Shown: positions 1 through 8,017, numbered from the stretch's first letter. The stretch is DNA of 64,000 nt from Oceanimonas aquatica (GCF_030732065.1 NZ_JAVBHX010000007.1:1-64000); one strand, 5' to 3'. Made by a program: numbers and translations. Notes: generated by a model from the letters alone, not told the origin.

Positions 1-304
1 ATCCTCTCAGACCAGCTAGAGATCGTCGCCTTGGTGAGCCGTTACCTCACCAACAAGCTAATCTCACTTGGGTTCATCCAATCGCGCAAGGCCCGAAGGT
101 CCCCTGCTTTCCCCCGTAGGGCGTATGCGGTATTAGCCGTCGTTTCCAACGGTTATCCCCCTCGACCGGGCAGATCCCCAAGCATTACTCACCCGTCCGC
201 CGCTCGTCAGCAAAGTAGCAAGCTACCTTCTGTTACCGCTCGACTTGCATGTGTTAGGCCTGCCGCCAGCGTTCAATCTGAGCCATGATCAAACTCTTCA
301 ATTA
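1..304 (-). rRNA. rrs: 16S rRNA, 5' portion (partial)
   Basis: The minus strand carries the conserved 5' end of bacterial small-subunit rRNA. The universal 27F priming site lies at about 278-298, and the mature 5' end is placed near 304 by similarity to the E. coli 16S start. The gene runs leftward out of the window, so only the first 300 nt or so (helices of the 5' domain) are visible. The order rRNA operon, murI, btuB, trmA resembles the E. coli rrnB neighbourhood, except that an extra RRM-protein gene sits between the rRNA leader and murI. Confidence 0.97.
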
Positions 305-424
305 AAGATTTGATGCTCAATGAATATCTGAATTGCTGCTATTTCTAGTGCACTTCACAAATCATTGAAAAACAATATTTTTTGTTTCTCAATCGACTGC
401 GAGTGCCCACACAGTTTGCTTGAT

Positions 425-439
425 AAATTGTTAAAGAGC
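425..439 (-). promoter_or_regulatory. rRNA leader boxA antitermination element
   Basis: On the minus strand the leader reads GCTCTTTAACAATTT, which matches the boxA element of gammaproteobacterial rRNA leaders that recruits NusB/S10 for antitermination. It lies about 120 nt upstream of the 16S 5' end and just downstream of promoter P2. Confidence 0.85.
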
Positions 440-469
440 GTTGACCGCTTTCGCTGGTCAGGGCTGCGT

Positions 470-497
470 ATTCTACGCAATCCTTGGTGTTCGTCAA
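470..497 (-). promoter_or_regulatory. rRNA operon promoter P2
   Basis: On the minus strand TTGACG (492-497) is separated by 16 nt from TAGAAT (470-475). This sigma-70 promoter lies just upstream of boxA, the usual place for the rrn P2 promoter. A 16-nt spacer is typical of rRNA promoters. The assignment comes from sequence and position only. Confidence 0.75.
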
Positions 498-574
498 GCG
501 TTGATTTGAACTTTGTTTGGTTCGCTTTCAACCCTTGTGACCGTTGGCGTGTTGCCCCGTGTCAGTGGAAGCGC

Positions 575-602
575 ATTATAGGGAGCCGCGATTTTTGCGC
601 AA
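575..602 (-). promoter_or_regulatory. rRNA operon promoter P1
   Basis: On the minus strand TTGCGC (597-602) is followed after 16 nt by TATAAT (575-580), then a GC-rich discriminator and a start region very like E. coli rrn P1 (GCGCTTCCACTGACACGG). The A/T-rich tract at about 603-625 could act as an UP element. P1-type promoters are the main growth-rate and ppGpp-controlled rRNA promoters. Confidence 0.85.
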
Positions 603-666
603 GGGCTTTTTTGACAAAAAGACGGCCTTTAACACCGAATGCTTATTAACCCAGCAAAAGCACAAC

Positions 667-687
667 TTAGCCACAGGGTTATGCACA
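667..687 (+). promoter_or_regulatory. Two DnaA-box-like nonamers upstream of rrn P1
   Basis: TTAGCCACA (667-675) and TTATGCACA (679-687) are in direct orientation with 3 nt between them. The second fits the consensus TTATNCACA exactly; the first differs at one position. They lie about 65 nt upstream of the P1 -35 element in an otherwise featureless stretch between the rRNA leader and the RRM gene. Function is inferred from sequence alone. Confidence 0.4.
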
Positions 688-871
688 GCTGACTGTTATT
701 CCTCACGATGGCCGCTCACTTTTCACCCTGCACACTGGCATGAGTTGCTCGGGATCACGTTTACGAGACGGATTACCATGCGGGAAGAAGTCATGAAGCC
801 CGATTGAAGCTATGCTGTTTACGGCATGCATTATTCTTTTTTCCGTTCATCCACTCGAGACGCAATCATCG
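688..871. other. Intergenic region between rRNA control region and RRM gene
   Basis: This stretch, together with the rRNA leader, makes up the more than 500 nt without a protein gene between 16S rRNA and the RRM gene. Open frames here are short and lack support. It probably holds the promoter of the rightward RRM gene, but no convincing -35/-10 pair was picked out. Confidence 0.5.
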
Positions 872-1336
872 ATGAAGTTATTTCAGCACTCTCCTTTTAT
901 ACAGTCCCTACTGCTAGCTTTGTTACTGGCCCTGGCAGGCGGCGGCCTGATCGCCATTTCAACGGCTTCCCTGTCTTTTGCACTGATGTTTACGCTTGGT
1001 GCGCTGGTGAGTGGTGTTGTTGTGCCACGTCTGATGCAGGCACCGCCTTCTGGGACGTTGGTAACGACGACCTTGTATGTGGGCAACCTGCCTTACCGGG
1101 CCAACGAAGCAGTGGTAAGAACCCTGTTTGAGAAGTTTGGCCAGGTGCTGTCGGTAAGGCTGATGAAAGACAGAAACACCGGCAAGCGACGCGGGTTCGG
1201 TTTTGTGGAAATGCCCAGCGACGCGGCCGACAAGGCCAGAAATGCGCTGAACGACACCGAGTTTCAACAGCGCACGCTCAAAGTGCGCGAAGCCAACGAA
1301 CGGAAGGATGACGAAGAGGGCGACAGCCCGGCCTGA
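872..1336 (+). CDS. Membrane-anchored RRM-domain RNA-binding protein
   Basis: The start at 872 gives 154 residues. The N-terminus has two hydrophobic segments (roughly residues 8-30 and 33-52) that look like a membrane hairpin. A single RNA recognition motif follows at about residues 65-140, with RNP2 as LYVGNLPY and RNP1 as RRGFGFVEM, and the tail is acidic and polar. An upstream in-frame ATG (812) would add 20 residues; the internal start was chosen because the hydrophobic segment then starts almost at once. The family is known as bacterial single-RRM proteins with no settled role. It lies divergently from the rRNA operon and convergently with murI. Its RNA targets cannot be told from sequence. 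Confidence 0.85.
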   Translation: MKLFQHSPFIQSLLLALLLALAGGGLIAISTASLSFALMFTLGALVSGVVVPRLMQAPPSGTLVTTTLYVGNLPYRANEAVVRTLFEKFGQVLSVRLMKDRNTGKRRGFGFVEMPSDAADKARNALNDTEFQQRTLKVREANERKDDEEGDSPA

Positions 1337-1340
1337 TCTC

Positions 1341-2141
1341 TCAGGAAGTGAACTCTTCCAGCCGGCAAAATCCTTCGGCGGCAAAAGCCTCGTCCTGAAT
1401 CCTGGCTTTTGCCGTTAACCGGGTGCAATAAAGCCGCCCGGCCGGCCCACGCTCCCCTCCGGCGTCGCTGGCAGGCTGTAACAACAGGCTGGCCACACGC
1501 CGGGCAATGGCTTCGCCGGAGTCGACCAATTGCGCCTGAGGCAGGCACTGACTTAACTCCTCTGCCAATAATGGAAAGTGGGTGCAGCCCAGCACCAGAG
1601 CATCGGGCCCGTCTTCACCCCGCCAGGGCGCCAGAATGCGGGAAAGCCGGGTCATGTCGACGGCCTGACCGGCCAGTTTGCTTTCTGCCATTTTTACCAG
1701 CTCGGTGGTACCCAGCATGGACACTTGCATATCGGCGGCAAAGCGTTGCACCAGTTCGGCGGTATAACTGCGGGATACGGTACCGGGTGTCGCCAGCAGA
1801 CCAATATGATTCAGCTCGTGCAAACGGCAATACTCCGCCGCCGGCTTGATGGCCGGCACCACCCCCACCACCGGAATGTGCAGACGCTCGCGCAGGGCGG
1901 GCAGCACGTGGGTGCTGGCGGTGTTACAGGCAATGATAACGATGTCGATGTCGTGGCGAGGTACAAAGGTGGTCAGCAACTCCAGCACACGCTCCACCAG
2001 GCGCGCTTCGCCCAGCTCGCCATAGGGAAAGCAGGCGTTGTCGAACAGATAGAAGTACTGGTGTGTCGGCAAAGCGCGATGCACTTCCCGGTAGACGGAA
2101 AGGCCACCCATGCCGGAGTCGAAGATAAGAATGTTTGCCAC
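1341..2141 (-). CDS. murI: Glutamate racemase
   Basis: This cytoplasmic, cofactor-independent racemase makes D-glutamate for peptidoglycan. The 266 residues match the family length. The two catalytic cysteines are at C72 (motif ACNTAS) and C186 (motif LGCTH), and the N-terminal FDSGMGG motif is intact. The start codon is GTG, with GAGG about 7 nt upstream on the minus strand. The gene lies downstream of btuB on the same strand but is separated from it by a clear terminator. Its 3' end faces the RRM gene, with only 4 nt between the two stop codons. Confidence 0.95.
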   Translation of the reverse strand: MANILIFDSGMGGLSVYREVHRALPTHQYFYLFDNACFPYGELGEARLVERVLELLTTFVPRHDIDIVIIACNTASTHVLPALRERLHIPVVGVVPAIKPAAEYCRLHELNHIGLLATPGTVSRSYTAELVQRFAADMQVSMLGTTELVKMAESKLAGQAVDMTRLSRILAPWRGEDGPDALVLGCTHFPLLAEELSQCLPQAQLVDSGEAIARRVASLLLQPASDAGGERGPAGRLYCTRLTAKARIQDEAFAAEGFCRLEEFTS

Positions 2142-2193
2142 TGACTGCCCTCGCTATGCAAGGGCGCCATGATAACGCCAACGGCCAAAAAAG

Positions 2194-2219
2194 AAAAAAG
2201 CCGGCGCTAAGGCCGGCTT
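2194..2219 (-). terminator. Rho-independent terminator of btuB
   Basis: On the minus strand a GCCGGC stem (arms 2212-2217 and 2200-2205) is followed by a run of six T. It lies 20 nt past the btuB stop codon and separates btuB from murI. Confidence 0.85.
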
Positions 2220-2239
2220 GAGCAGAGTTACCTGATGGA

Positions 2240-4099
2240 TCAGAACCGATAGTCGGCACCGACGTAAAACTCCATATCAGGCGCATCATAATCGAGCACT
2301 ACTTGGTAGTCTTTGTCGAACAGATTGTTAACCTTACCGTTCAGAGTCAGGTTGTCAGTCAACGGATAACGAGCTCCGATATTCCAGATGGTGTAGGAAG
2401 GCAGCACCACCTTTCCTGTTGGCCAGGTGCTGAAATCACTGTCATTGCGCTCACCCACATACAGTACTTGAGCAAACAGGTTGGCACCGGCCACATCGAT
2501 ATCACCGGTCCAGCTGGCCTTGCGCTTGGCACGACGGATCAGCTGGCGACCATCGTTATTCAGATCATCAATATCGGTATGTTCAACGCTGGCAGTATGG
2601 TGCAACGGCCCCGTGTTCATTTTGACGGTCAGTTCCAGGCCTTTGATCACCACGTCAGTATTGCCAAACTTTCTCTCGCCCTGACGGCTAATCAGGTTTT
2701 GAATGTCATTGCGGTATAGGTTCAACTGCCAATCCAGCAAGGAGTAATCGCCAGACAGCATGAATTCCCAGCTTTCCGATTCCTCCGGTTCCAGGCTGGG
2801 CTTTTCATATGAAGGCCAATAGAGCTGGGTAAAACTGGGCGCCTTGAAGGCAGTACCATAGCTAAGGGTAGCCTTGTGCTGTTCCGGTAAATCCACCGAC
2901 ACTGCGGTTTGCCAGGTATCATGGGTGCCGAACTGCTCGTTGTCGTCTACCCGACCGGTCAGCTCGATGGACACAGGCGCCCATGAGTGAAGCACGGAGG
3001 CATAAATGCCAGTGTTATCCCGGTTGGGTGCGGAAAAACTGATGAGCCCTGGTGGAAAGGTATTCCAGTCCTGCGCTCTAGAACGGGACAGCAACCGCTC
3101 CCGTTGCCAATCCACGCCCGCCAGTACATAGCCAGTGTCGGCATAGTTGTACTGGGTCAGCCCCGCAACCTGAGTAACAGCTGTGCTGAGGTTGGTCTGG
3201 TACTGGCTATCTTTGCCTTCATTCTCATTCCAGGAAAGCAGCTCGGTCTCGCCGTAGCTCACGCTAAACTGACTGTTCAGTTGCTCTCCCTTGTAACGAA
3301 TGCCGGTATCGGCCTGATAAGCAGTGGTCTGCGAGTAATCGCCGTTCCAAGGATTGATGAAATCGCTGTTGACGTCATAGGCCACCTCATCCCTCCAGGT
3401 GTTCAGATTGGCATCAAAGGTCCAATGCTGATCCAGCTGGTGCTCCACGCCTAAAGTCAGGTTTTTGCTTTCAAAGCCATCGCGATCCGGTTCCTTATTA
3501 TTGCTCACCACATCATAACCCCGGGTTTCTCGGTAACCGGTCGCCACTTGCAGGCGGGTAGCATCGGTCACCCACTGGTTAATGGAGACGTCGGCGGCAT
3601 AGTAGTCATTGCTACCGGTGGTCACACTTACCTGGGCCGTATTAACCTGAGAAGTAGTAATAATGTTGACCACACCACCAATGGCCTTGGAGCCATAAAT
3701 GGCGGCACGGGGGCCTCGAATATACTCGATGCGCTCCACGTTATTGACCGGCAACTGACTGAAGTTCGCATCTCCGGAAACGGATCTGGCCATGGGCTTG
3801 CCATTGAGCAGCACCAACACGTGATCGGAGTTGGTCCCCCGAATAAAGAGACTGGAGTTTTGACCGATACCACCATTTTGGGTACCAAACTGCATGCCCG
3901 GCAGGGTCTCCAGCAGATCCACCAGGGAGCGGGGCTGGCGGCGTTCAATTTCGGCCTTGGTGATCACTTCCACCGGGGCCAGGGCACTGGTAAGGGGCTG
4001 CTCTACCCGGTTGTAGATGGTGATGGAGGTAGGATCGGTTGAATTCTGGGCAAAGGCGGCCCATGGCAGCAGGGTAGCCACCAACAGCTTTCTGGTCAT
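2240..4099 (-). CDS. btuB: TonB-dependent vitamin B12 outer-membrane receptor
   Basis: This 619-residue outer-membrane receptor imports cobalamin using TonB energy. It has a short signal peptide ending near AFAQ (residues 15-18), a plug domain at about 35-155 (RSLVDLLETLPG, FIRGTNSDHVLVLLNG, RGPRAAIYGSKAIGGVVNII), then a 22-strand-type barrel ending in the terminal aromatic F (GADYRF). E. coli BtuB is similar in length. The frame is open further upstream to 4210, but that part lies inside the cobalamin riboswitch, so the start at 4099 is preferred. The riboswitch makes cobalamin, rather than another siderophore-like ligand, the likely substrate. Confidence 0.93.
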   Translation of the reverse strand: MTRKLLVATLLPWAAFAQNSTDPTSITIYNRVEQPLTSALAPVEVITKAEIERRQPRSLVDLLETLPGMQFGTQNGGIGQNSSLFIRGTNSDHVLVLLNGKPMARSVSGDANFSQLPVNNVERIEYIRGPRAAIYGSKAIGGVVNIITTSQVNTAQVSVTTGSNDYYAADVSINQWVTDATRLQVATGYRETRGYDVVSNNKEPDRDGFESKNLTLGVEHQLDQHWTFDANLNTWRDEVAYDVNSDFINPWNGDYSQTTAYQADTGIRYKGEQLNSQFSVSYGETELLSWNENEGKDSQYQTNLSTAVTQVAGLTQYNYADTGYVLAGVDWQRERLLSRSRAQDWNTFPPGLISFSAPNRDNTGIYASVLHSWAPVSIELTGRVDDNEQFGTHDTWQTAVSVDLPEQHKATLSYGTAFKAPSFTQLYWPSYEKPSLEPEESESWEFMLSGDYSLLDWQLNLYRNDIQNLISRQGERKFGNTDVVIKGLELTVKMNTGPLHHTASVEHTDIDDLNNDGRQLIRRAKRKASWTGDIDVAGANLFAQVLYVGERNDSDFSTWPTGKVVLPSYTIWNIGARYPLTDNLTLNGKVNNLFDKDYQVVLDYDAPDMEFYVGADYRF

Positions 4100-4147
4100 G
4101 TTCTTCCCTAGTTCGCGTAGTGAGGCCCGCAGGCCCTGTGATTTCCT

Positions 4148-4320
4148 CTTTGGCAGGTATTCGGGCTTAAAGGCTCGGGCAGTTGCCCACCTACGGCGAC
4201 GGCTTCCCACCTTGCGGCAGTGCCTGGAGTTGCTCCGTGTCGCTTTCGTTCCTTCTTACCGCTGCGCGCCAGCTCCGGATTTGCACCGGATTCCCGTTTA
4301 CGCCTGTCGGCACCAAAGCG
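4148..4320 (-). ncRNA. Cobalamin (adenosylcobalamin) riboswitch
   Basis: Read on the minus strand, the btuB leader contains the conserved cobalamin-riboswitch blocks in order: GGTGCC at 4309-4314, GGGAATCCGGTGCAAATCCGG with the following GC-rich core, the CACTGCCGCAAGGTGGGAAG block, and the B12 box AGCCCGAATACCTGCC at 4152-4167. It ends about 50 nt before the btuB start. Binding of adenosylcobalamin would be expected to reduce btuB expression. Confidence 0.95.
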
Positions 4321-4325
4321 CGGGC

Positions 4326-4354
4326 ATTATAGATAAAGGGTGACTGGGTGTATA
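4326..4354 (-). promoter_or_regulatory. Likely btuB promoter
   Basis: On the minus strand a perfect TATAAT (4326-4331) is preceded after 17 nt by TATACA (4349-4354). The predicted transcription start near 4318 falls just before the first conserved riboswitch block, which supports the call. Confidence 0.55.
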
Positions 4355-4512
4355 TGCATGATTTTTGAGAATAAACGCATTATTACGCGTGTTTTAAAAA
4401 CATGAGCCGGCTCGCAACCACAAAAAATTTACATATATTTAACCTAGTACCTTTTGATAGCCTGCAACCTGGGTTATCAATAAATTCAAATGAGTACCGA
4501 GGAGAGAACATC

Positions 4513-5850
4513 ATGGCCAGCAATTCCAACAAGCAGCCGCCGGAGCAGCGAGGGCTGCACGAGCTTTACGGGGAAGATCCCATCAAGGCCGATGAGCAGC
4601 TCTGGGGCCGGGAAACCGACCCCAACAGCCGTCGTGGCTTTTTAAGACGCAGCGGCCTGCTGGCCATGGCCACGGCGCTGGGAGCCAGCATTCCCTTTGC
4701 CAAAAACATGCCCGCCGGGCTGATCCCGGCGGCCTTTGCCCAGTCCGACGAGCCCTTTTCCCTGCCGGGCAAGGAAGGCCTGGTGGTGCTCAACGACAGG
4801 CCCATTAACGCCGAGACCCCGCCCCACCTGCTGGATGATGAAATCACCCCGGCCAAGCACATGTTTGTGCGCAACAACGGCCTGGTGCCCAATATCGAAA
4901 CCCTTAACCCGGACAACTGGACCCTGGAGATAGGTGGCGAGTCCTGTGAAACTCCCCGCATCTTTACCATTGCCGATCTCAAGGCACAGTTTGAACACCA
5001 CAGCTATCAGCTGACGGTGGAATGTGGCGGCAATGGCCGCAGTGAATACGTGCCGGCGGCCAGCGGTAACCAGTGGACCACCGGCGCCGTGGCCAGTCCC
5101 AAATTCACCGGCGTGCGGCTGCGGGACGTACTGGAAGCCTGCGGCATCAAGAAAGACGCCGTCTATATCGGCTATTACGGTGCCGACCTGCACCCCAGCG
5201 GTGACCCGAGCCGGGAGTCCATCTCCCGGGGCGTGCCCATGTCCAAGGCGCTGGAAGATGAAACCCTGATCGCCTGGGCCATGAACGATGAGGATCTGCC
5301 GGTGCTTAACGGTCATCCGCTGCGGCTGGTGTGCGGCGGCTGGCCCGCCTCCACCTCGGGCAAGTGGCTGAAGAAAATCGTGATCCGTAACCAGGTTCAT
5401 GACGGTAACAAGATGGCGGCACCATCCTACAGCGTACCCAAATATCCGGTCGCGCCGGGCACTCAGGTACCGAATGAAGACATGGAAATCATTCAGTCCA
5501 TGCCGGTCAAGTCGCTGATCACCTTTCCCAAAACCGGTATCAGCCATCAGCTGGGTCAGCCGCTGGCGGTGCGCGGCCATGCCTGGGCCGGCGATCTGTC
5601 TGTGAGCGAGCTGCATCTGTCCATCGACTTTGGCGCCACCTGGCACAAGGCCGACCTGCGTAAACCCGCCAACCGGCTGGCCTGGCAGCACTGGCAAAGC
5701 GAGCTGAGCTTTCCGGAAAAAGGCTATTACGAGATCTGGGCCAAGGCGGTCGACAGCAACGGCAAGGCCCAGCCCATGGTCGTGCCGGGCTGGAACCCCA
5801 AGGGCTATCTCAACAACGCCTGCCATCGCATTGCGGTGCAAGTCATTTAA
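4513..5850 (+). CDS. Tat-exported molybdopterin sulfite dehydrogenase, catalytic subunit (SorA/SoxC-like)
   Basis: The 445-residue protein has a long N-terminus with a twin-arginine signal (SRRGFL, residues 39-44) and a hydrophobic stretch ending near AFAQ. It then shows the sulfite-oxidase-type molybdopterin domain, with the likely Mo-ligand cysteine C171 in VECGGNGRSEY, and a C-terminal dimerisation domain (about 330-440). The start at 4513 follows a GAGGAG site; the longer frame from 4402 has no such signal. A c-type cytochrome gene follows after 17 nt, so the pair probably oxidises sulfite in the periplasm and passes electrons to cytochrome c. Substrate is inferred; other sulfur compounds are possible. 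Confidence 0.85.
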   Translation: MASNSNKQPPEQRGLHELYGEDPIKADEQLWGRETDPNSRRGFLRRSGLLAMATALGASIPFAKNMPAGLIPAAFAQSDEPFSLPGKEGLVVLNDRPINAETPPHLLDDEITPAKHMFVRNNGLVPNIETLNPDNWTLEIGGESCETPRIFTIADLKAQFEHHSYQLTVECGGNGRSEYVPAASGNQWTTGAVASPKFTGVRLRDVLEACGIKKDAVYIGYYGADLHPSGDPSRESISRGVPMSKALEDETLIAWAMNDEDLPVLNGHPLRLVCGGWPASTSGKWLKKIVIRNQVHDGNKMAAPSYSVPKYPVAPGTQVPNEDMEIIQSMPVKSLITFPKTGISHQLGQPLAVRGHAWAGDLSVSELHLSIDFGATWHKADLRKPANRLAWQHWQSELSFPEKGYYEIWAKAVDSNGKAQPMVVPGWNPKGYLNNACHRIAVQVI

Positions 5851-5867
5851 ACGTCCAGGAGGCAAGC

Positions 5868-6230
5868 ATGATAATACGCACTGCTGTACTGGGATTGTTG
5901 CTGGGACTGGCCACCGCACCGGCGCTGGCCGCCGAGCAGGATCCGCAAACCGGTTTTATTATCGCTCCCGGCTGGGAGACGGTGCGCAACAACTGCACCG
6001 CCTGCCATTCCTCCAAACTGGTGACGCAAAACAGCGGCAGCCGGCAGCACTGGCTGTCGCTGATCCGCTGGATGCAGGAAAAACAGGGACTGTGGACCTT
6101 TGATGCCCAGACCGAAGAAACCATACTCGGCTACCTGAGCACCGCCTATGGCCCCAAGACCGGCGCCCGCCGGCCTCCGCTCACGGCCGACCAGCTGCCG
6201 GACAACCCTTACCGCCAGCCCAGCAACTAA
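5868..6230 (+). CDS. Periplasmic monohaem cytochrome c, sulfite dehydrogenase partner
   Basis: This 120-residue protein has a signal peptide cleaved near ALAA (residues 19-22) and one haem c site, CTACH, at residues 43-47. An AGGAGG site sits just before the ATG. Size and place directly after the molybdoenzyme fit a SorB-like electron acceptor. It could donate electrons to the aa3/caa3 oxidase encoded further along the window, though that link is inference. A strong terminator follows directly, so the two genes form a closed operon. Confidence 0.85.
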   Translation: MIIRTAVLGLLLGLATAPALAAEQDPQTGFIIAPGWETVRNNCTACHSSKLVTQNSGSRQHWLSLIRWMQEKQGLWTFDAQTEETILGYLSTAYGPKTGARRPPLTADQLPDNPYRQPSN

Positions 6231-6233
6231 ACC

Positions 6234-6267
6234 CCGCCGCCGCGCTGATGCGCGGCGGCGGCTTTTT
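6234..6267 (+). terminator. Rho-independent terminator of the sulfite dehydrogenase operon
   Basis: A 12-bp GC-rich stem with perfect core arms (6236-6245 and 6250-6259) and a 4-nt loop is followed by CTTTTT. It begins 4 nt after the cytochrome stop codon. Confidence 0.92.
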
Positions 6268-6424
6268 CACCCTTTCTTTTTTACTCAAGGACCCCTCATG
6301 CCCGGCCGTTACATACAGGTTGGCAACGGCTGTCGCGTCCGGCTGCGCCAACACGAGAGCAGGGTTTCCCTGTGGTTGTTGCACCGCTCACCCGGTGTGT
6401 CTTGCTGTAAAAAAGGAAGTGAAC

Positions 6425-7354
6425 TTGTCAGTACCTCGTCTCGCCTACGCGCCCCTCGCCGGCCTGCTGCTGGCCACCCTGACCGGTTGTGCCAATCATC
6501 TGCCGGAAGAAACCGTTAATGCCATGGACATCGACCGGGAAACCCTGCACCAGCAGCGGCTGGTTCAGCCCCTGTCCGGTGACCCGCGCTTTATTCAGCA
6601 ACCGGGCCCGGCCTTCAGTGCCACCGAAGAGCAAAGCTTTCGCGTCAGTACCTACTCGGTGAACAAGACCCTGGAGGTCTATACCCCCTATCAGCCTTTG
6701 CGCGAGATTTACGAGCTGCCGCTGGGGGTGGTGATGAGCGCAGGCGGCGTGGTGTTTTCCATCGTTGATGTCATTCCCTTCTTTGGCATGCTGCCCGATG
6801 TGATGACCAAGGACCTGCTGGCCCACGGCGTGGCCGGCATCAATCCCCTGATGAACATCGAAAGCCAGGCCCGCAGTGAAAAGCGCGTACTGGGGACGCC
6901 CGAGCGGGAGCTGATCGATGAAAAAACCAAGCAAAGCCGGCTACCACTGCGCGGGGTGCCCGTTATCGCCCGCCTGAATGGTCAGGCCACTACCCTGACC
7001 ACCGATGAGCGGGGCCGCCTGAACGTTGACCTGCTGGCCCTGACCACAGCCACCACCGCCCCGGACGAACTCACCCTGAGCACCACTGGTGAGGACGGCG
7101 AGCCCATCCGGGCTGCCTTTCCCCTGACCCGTCAGTTGTCGGTAAGGCTGCAACAGGCCCGGAAATTGCTCGACAAGTATCAGGCCGATAACACACTGAC
7201 CGATCCGGCCGAAGCGGTAAAAGATCTCACCAAGCTGAGTGGCTGGGGCTTTGAAAACGAAGTGCGTGACCTTGAACAACGCATTCGTGCCGGCCTGAAC
7301 GCCAGCCAGCTGGCCGAGTTCGACCGCCAGCTGGTACAGGCCCTGGCGGGCTGA
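6425..7354 (+). CDS. Predicted lipoprotein of unknown function
   Basis: The frame is open from 6248. The best start is TTG at 6425, which has AAGGA 7 nt upstream and gives a lipoprotein signal ending in the lipobox LTGC (C22). The result is 309 residues. After the acylated cysteine there is a polar region, one moderately hydrophobic stretch at about residues 105-130 (GVVMSAGGVVFSIVDVIPFF), and a C-terminal part with alternating strands and a helix-rich tail. I do not recognise the family. It is flanked by a terminator upstream and a convergent gene 1 nt downstream, so it appears to be a single-gene unit. Confidence 0.7.
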   Translation: MSVPRLAYAPLAGLLLATLTGCANHLPEETVNAMDIDRETLHQQRLVQPLSGDPRFIQQPGPAFSATEEQSFRVSTYSVNKTLEVYTPYQPLREIYELPLGVVMSAGGVVFSIVDVIPFFGMLPDVMTKDLLAHGVAGINPLMNIESQARSEKRVLGTPERELIDEKTKQSRLPLRGVPVIARLNGQATTLTTDERGRLNVDLLALTTATTAPDELTLSTTGEDGEPIRAAFPLTRQLSVRLQQARKLLDKYQADNTLTDPAEAVKDLTKLSGWGFENEVRDLEQRIRAGLNASQLAEFDRQLVQALAG

Positions 7355-7355
7355 A

Positions 7356-7883
7356 TCAGTAATTAATGCTGATGTAGGGCACTTCTTTCACGTTTTGTCG
7401 GGCCTTGATGGCCACGGTCAGCACAAAGAAGAAATTAGCCAACACATTGGCAAACCGGGGCAGGGTTTCGTCGAAGCGCCTGCCCTCTTGTTCCAGCCGT
7501 ACCAGCATGCGCACGATTTTTTTGGCCGTGCAGCGGCACAAATGCAGTTGCGGTACCGGTGCCGGCCCGCGCGGCAGCACAAAGCCCGTTACCCGGCCCT
7601 CGGTTTGCTGCTGATAGTGGCTGTAGCGTGCTTTCAGCCACTCGATATCCTGCTCAAAAATCCCGTTTTTGCCCCGCACAGAGCCATTGAGGTTGTAGAT
7701 CAGCGGCTGCAGCCGTTCGAGATCGGCACGAATGTCATCACAGCCCTCGGGCAGGCCCGACAGCACCACGCCAATATGACAGCAGAGCTCGTCGGTAAGA
7801 ATTTCATAGTCACAGGTGAGGCGGGTTTCATAAATAAAGGGATAACACCACTCCCGCAGATCGTCCGGCTTGGGTCGCCGCAT
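7356..7883 (-). CDS. Cobalamin adenosyltransferase-like protein (PduO/CobA-type helical fold)
   Basis: The start at 7883 has AGGAG 7 nt upstream; the extension to 7973 has none. The 175-residue product resembles ATP:cob(I)alamin adenosyltransferases of the PduO type: LTDELCCHIG corresponds to the conserved DEL..HIG region, followed by the central helices, GFVLPRG, LHLCRCTAKKIVRMLVRL and FANVLANFFFVL. The usual N-terminal glycine-rich ATP-binding segment (TKTGDxG type) is missing, so catalytic activity is uncertain. btuB with its riboswitch lies about 3 kb away, making a cobalamin link plausible but not proven. Confidence 0.65.
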   Translation of the reverse strand: MRRPKPDDLREWCYPFIYETRLTCDYEILTDELCCHIGVVLSGLPEGCDDIRADLERLQPLIYNLNGSVRGKNGIFEQDIEWLKARYSHYQQQTEGRVTGFVLPRGPAPVPQLHLCRCTAKKIVRMLVRLEQEGRRFDETLPRFANVLANFFFVLTVAIKARQNVKEVPYISINY

Positions 7884-8017
7884 GGGCTTGCTCCTGATAT
7901 GAAAATACTGGCCGCAGTCTGGCAAAAAGCCGTCATCGCCACCAGCACCGGCCGGCCAACTGGACAAATTCACTACAACCCGTAGAATTTGCGCTCCGTT
8001 TTAAAGTGAGGCACGTC

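Noticed and set aside
31-807. Short rightward frames in the first 800 nt
   Set aside because: They lie on the opposite strand of 16S rRNA, its leader and promoters, and have no ribosome binding sites or domains.
4100-4210. Upstream extension of btuB coding sequence
   Set aside because: The extension lies inside the conserved cobalamin riboswitch and gives a basic peptide instead of a signal sequence.
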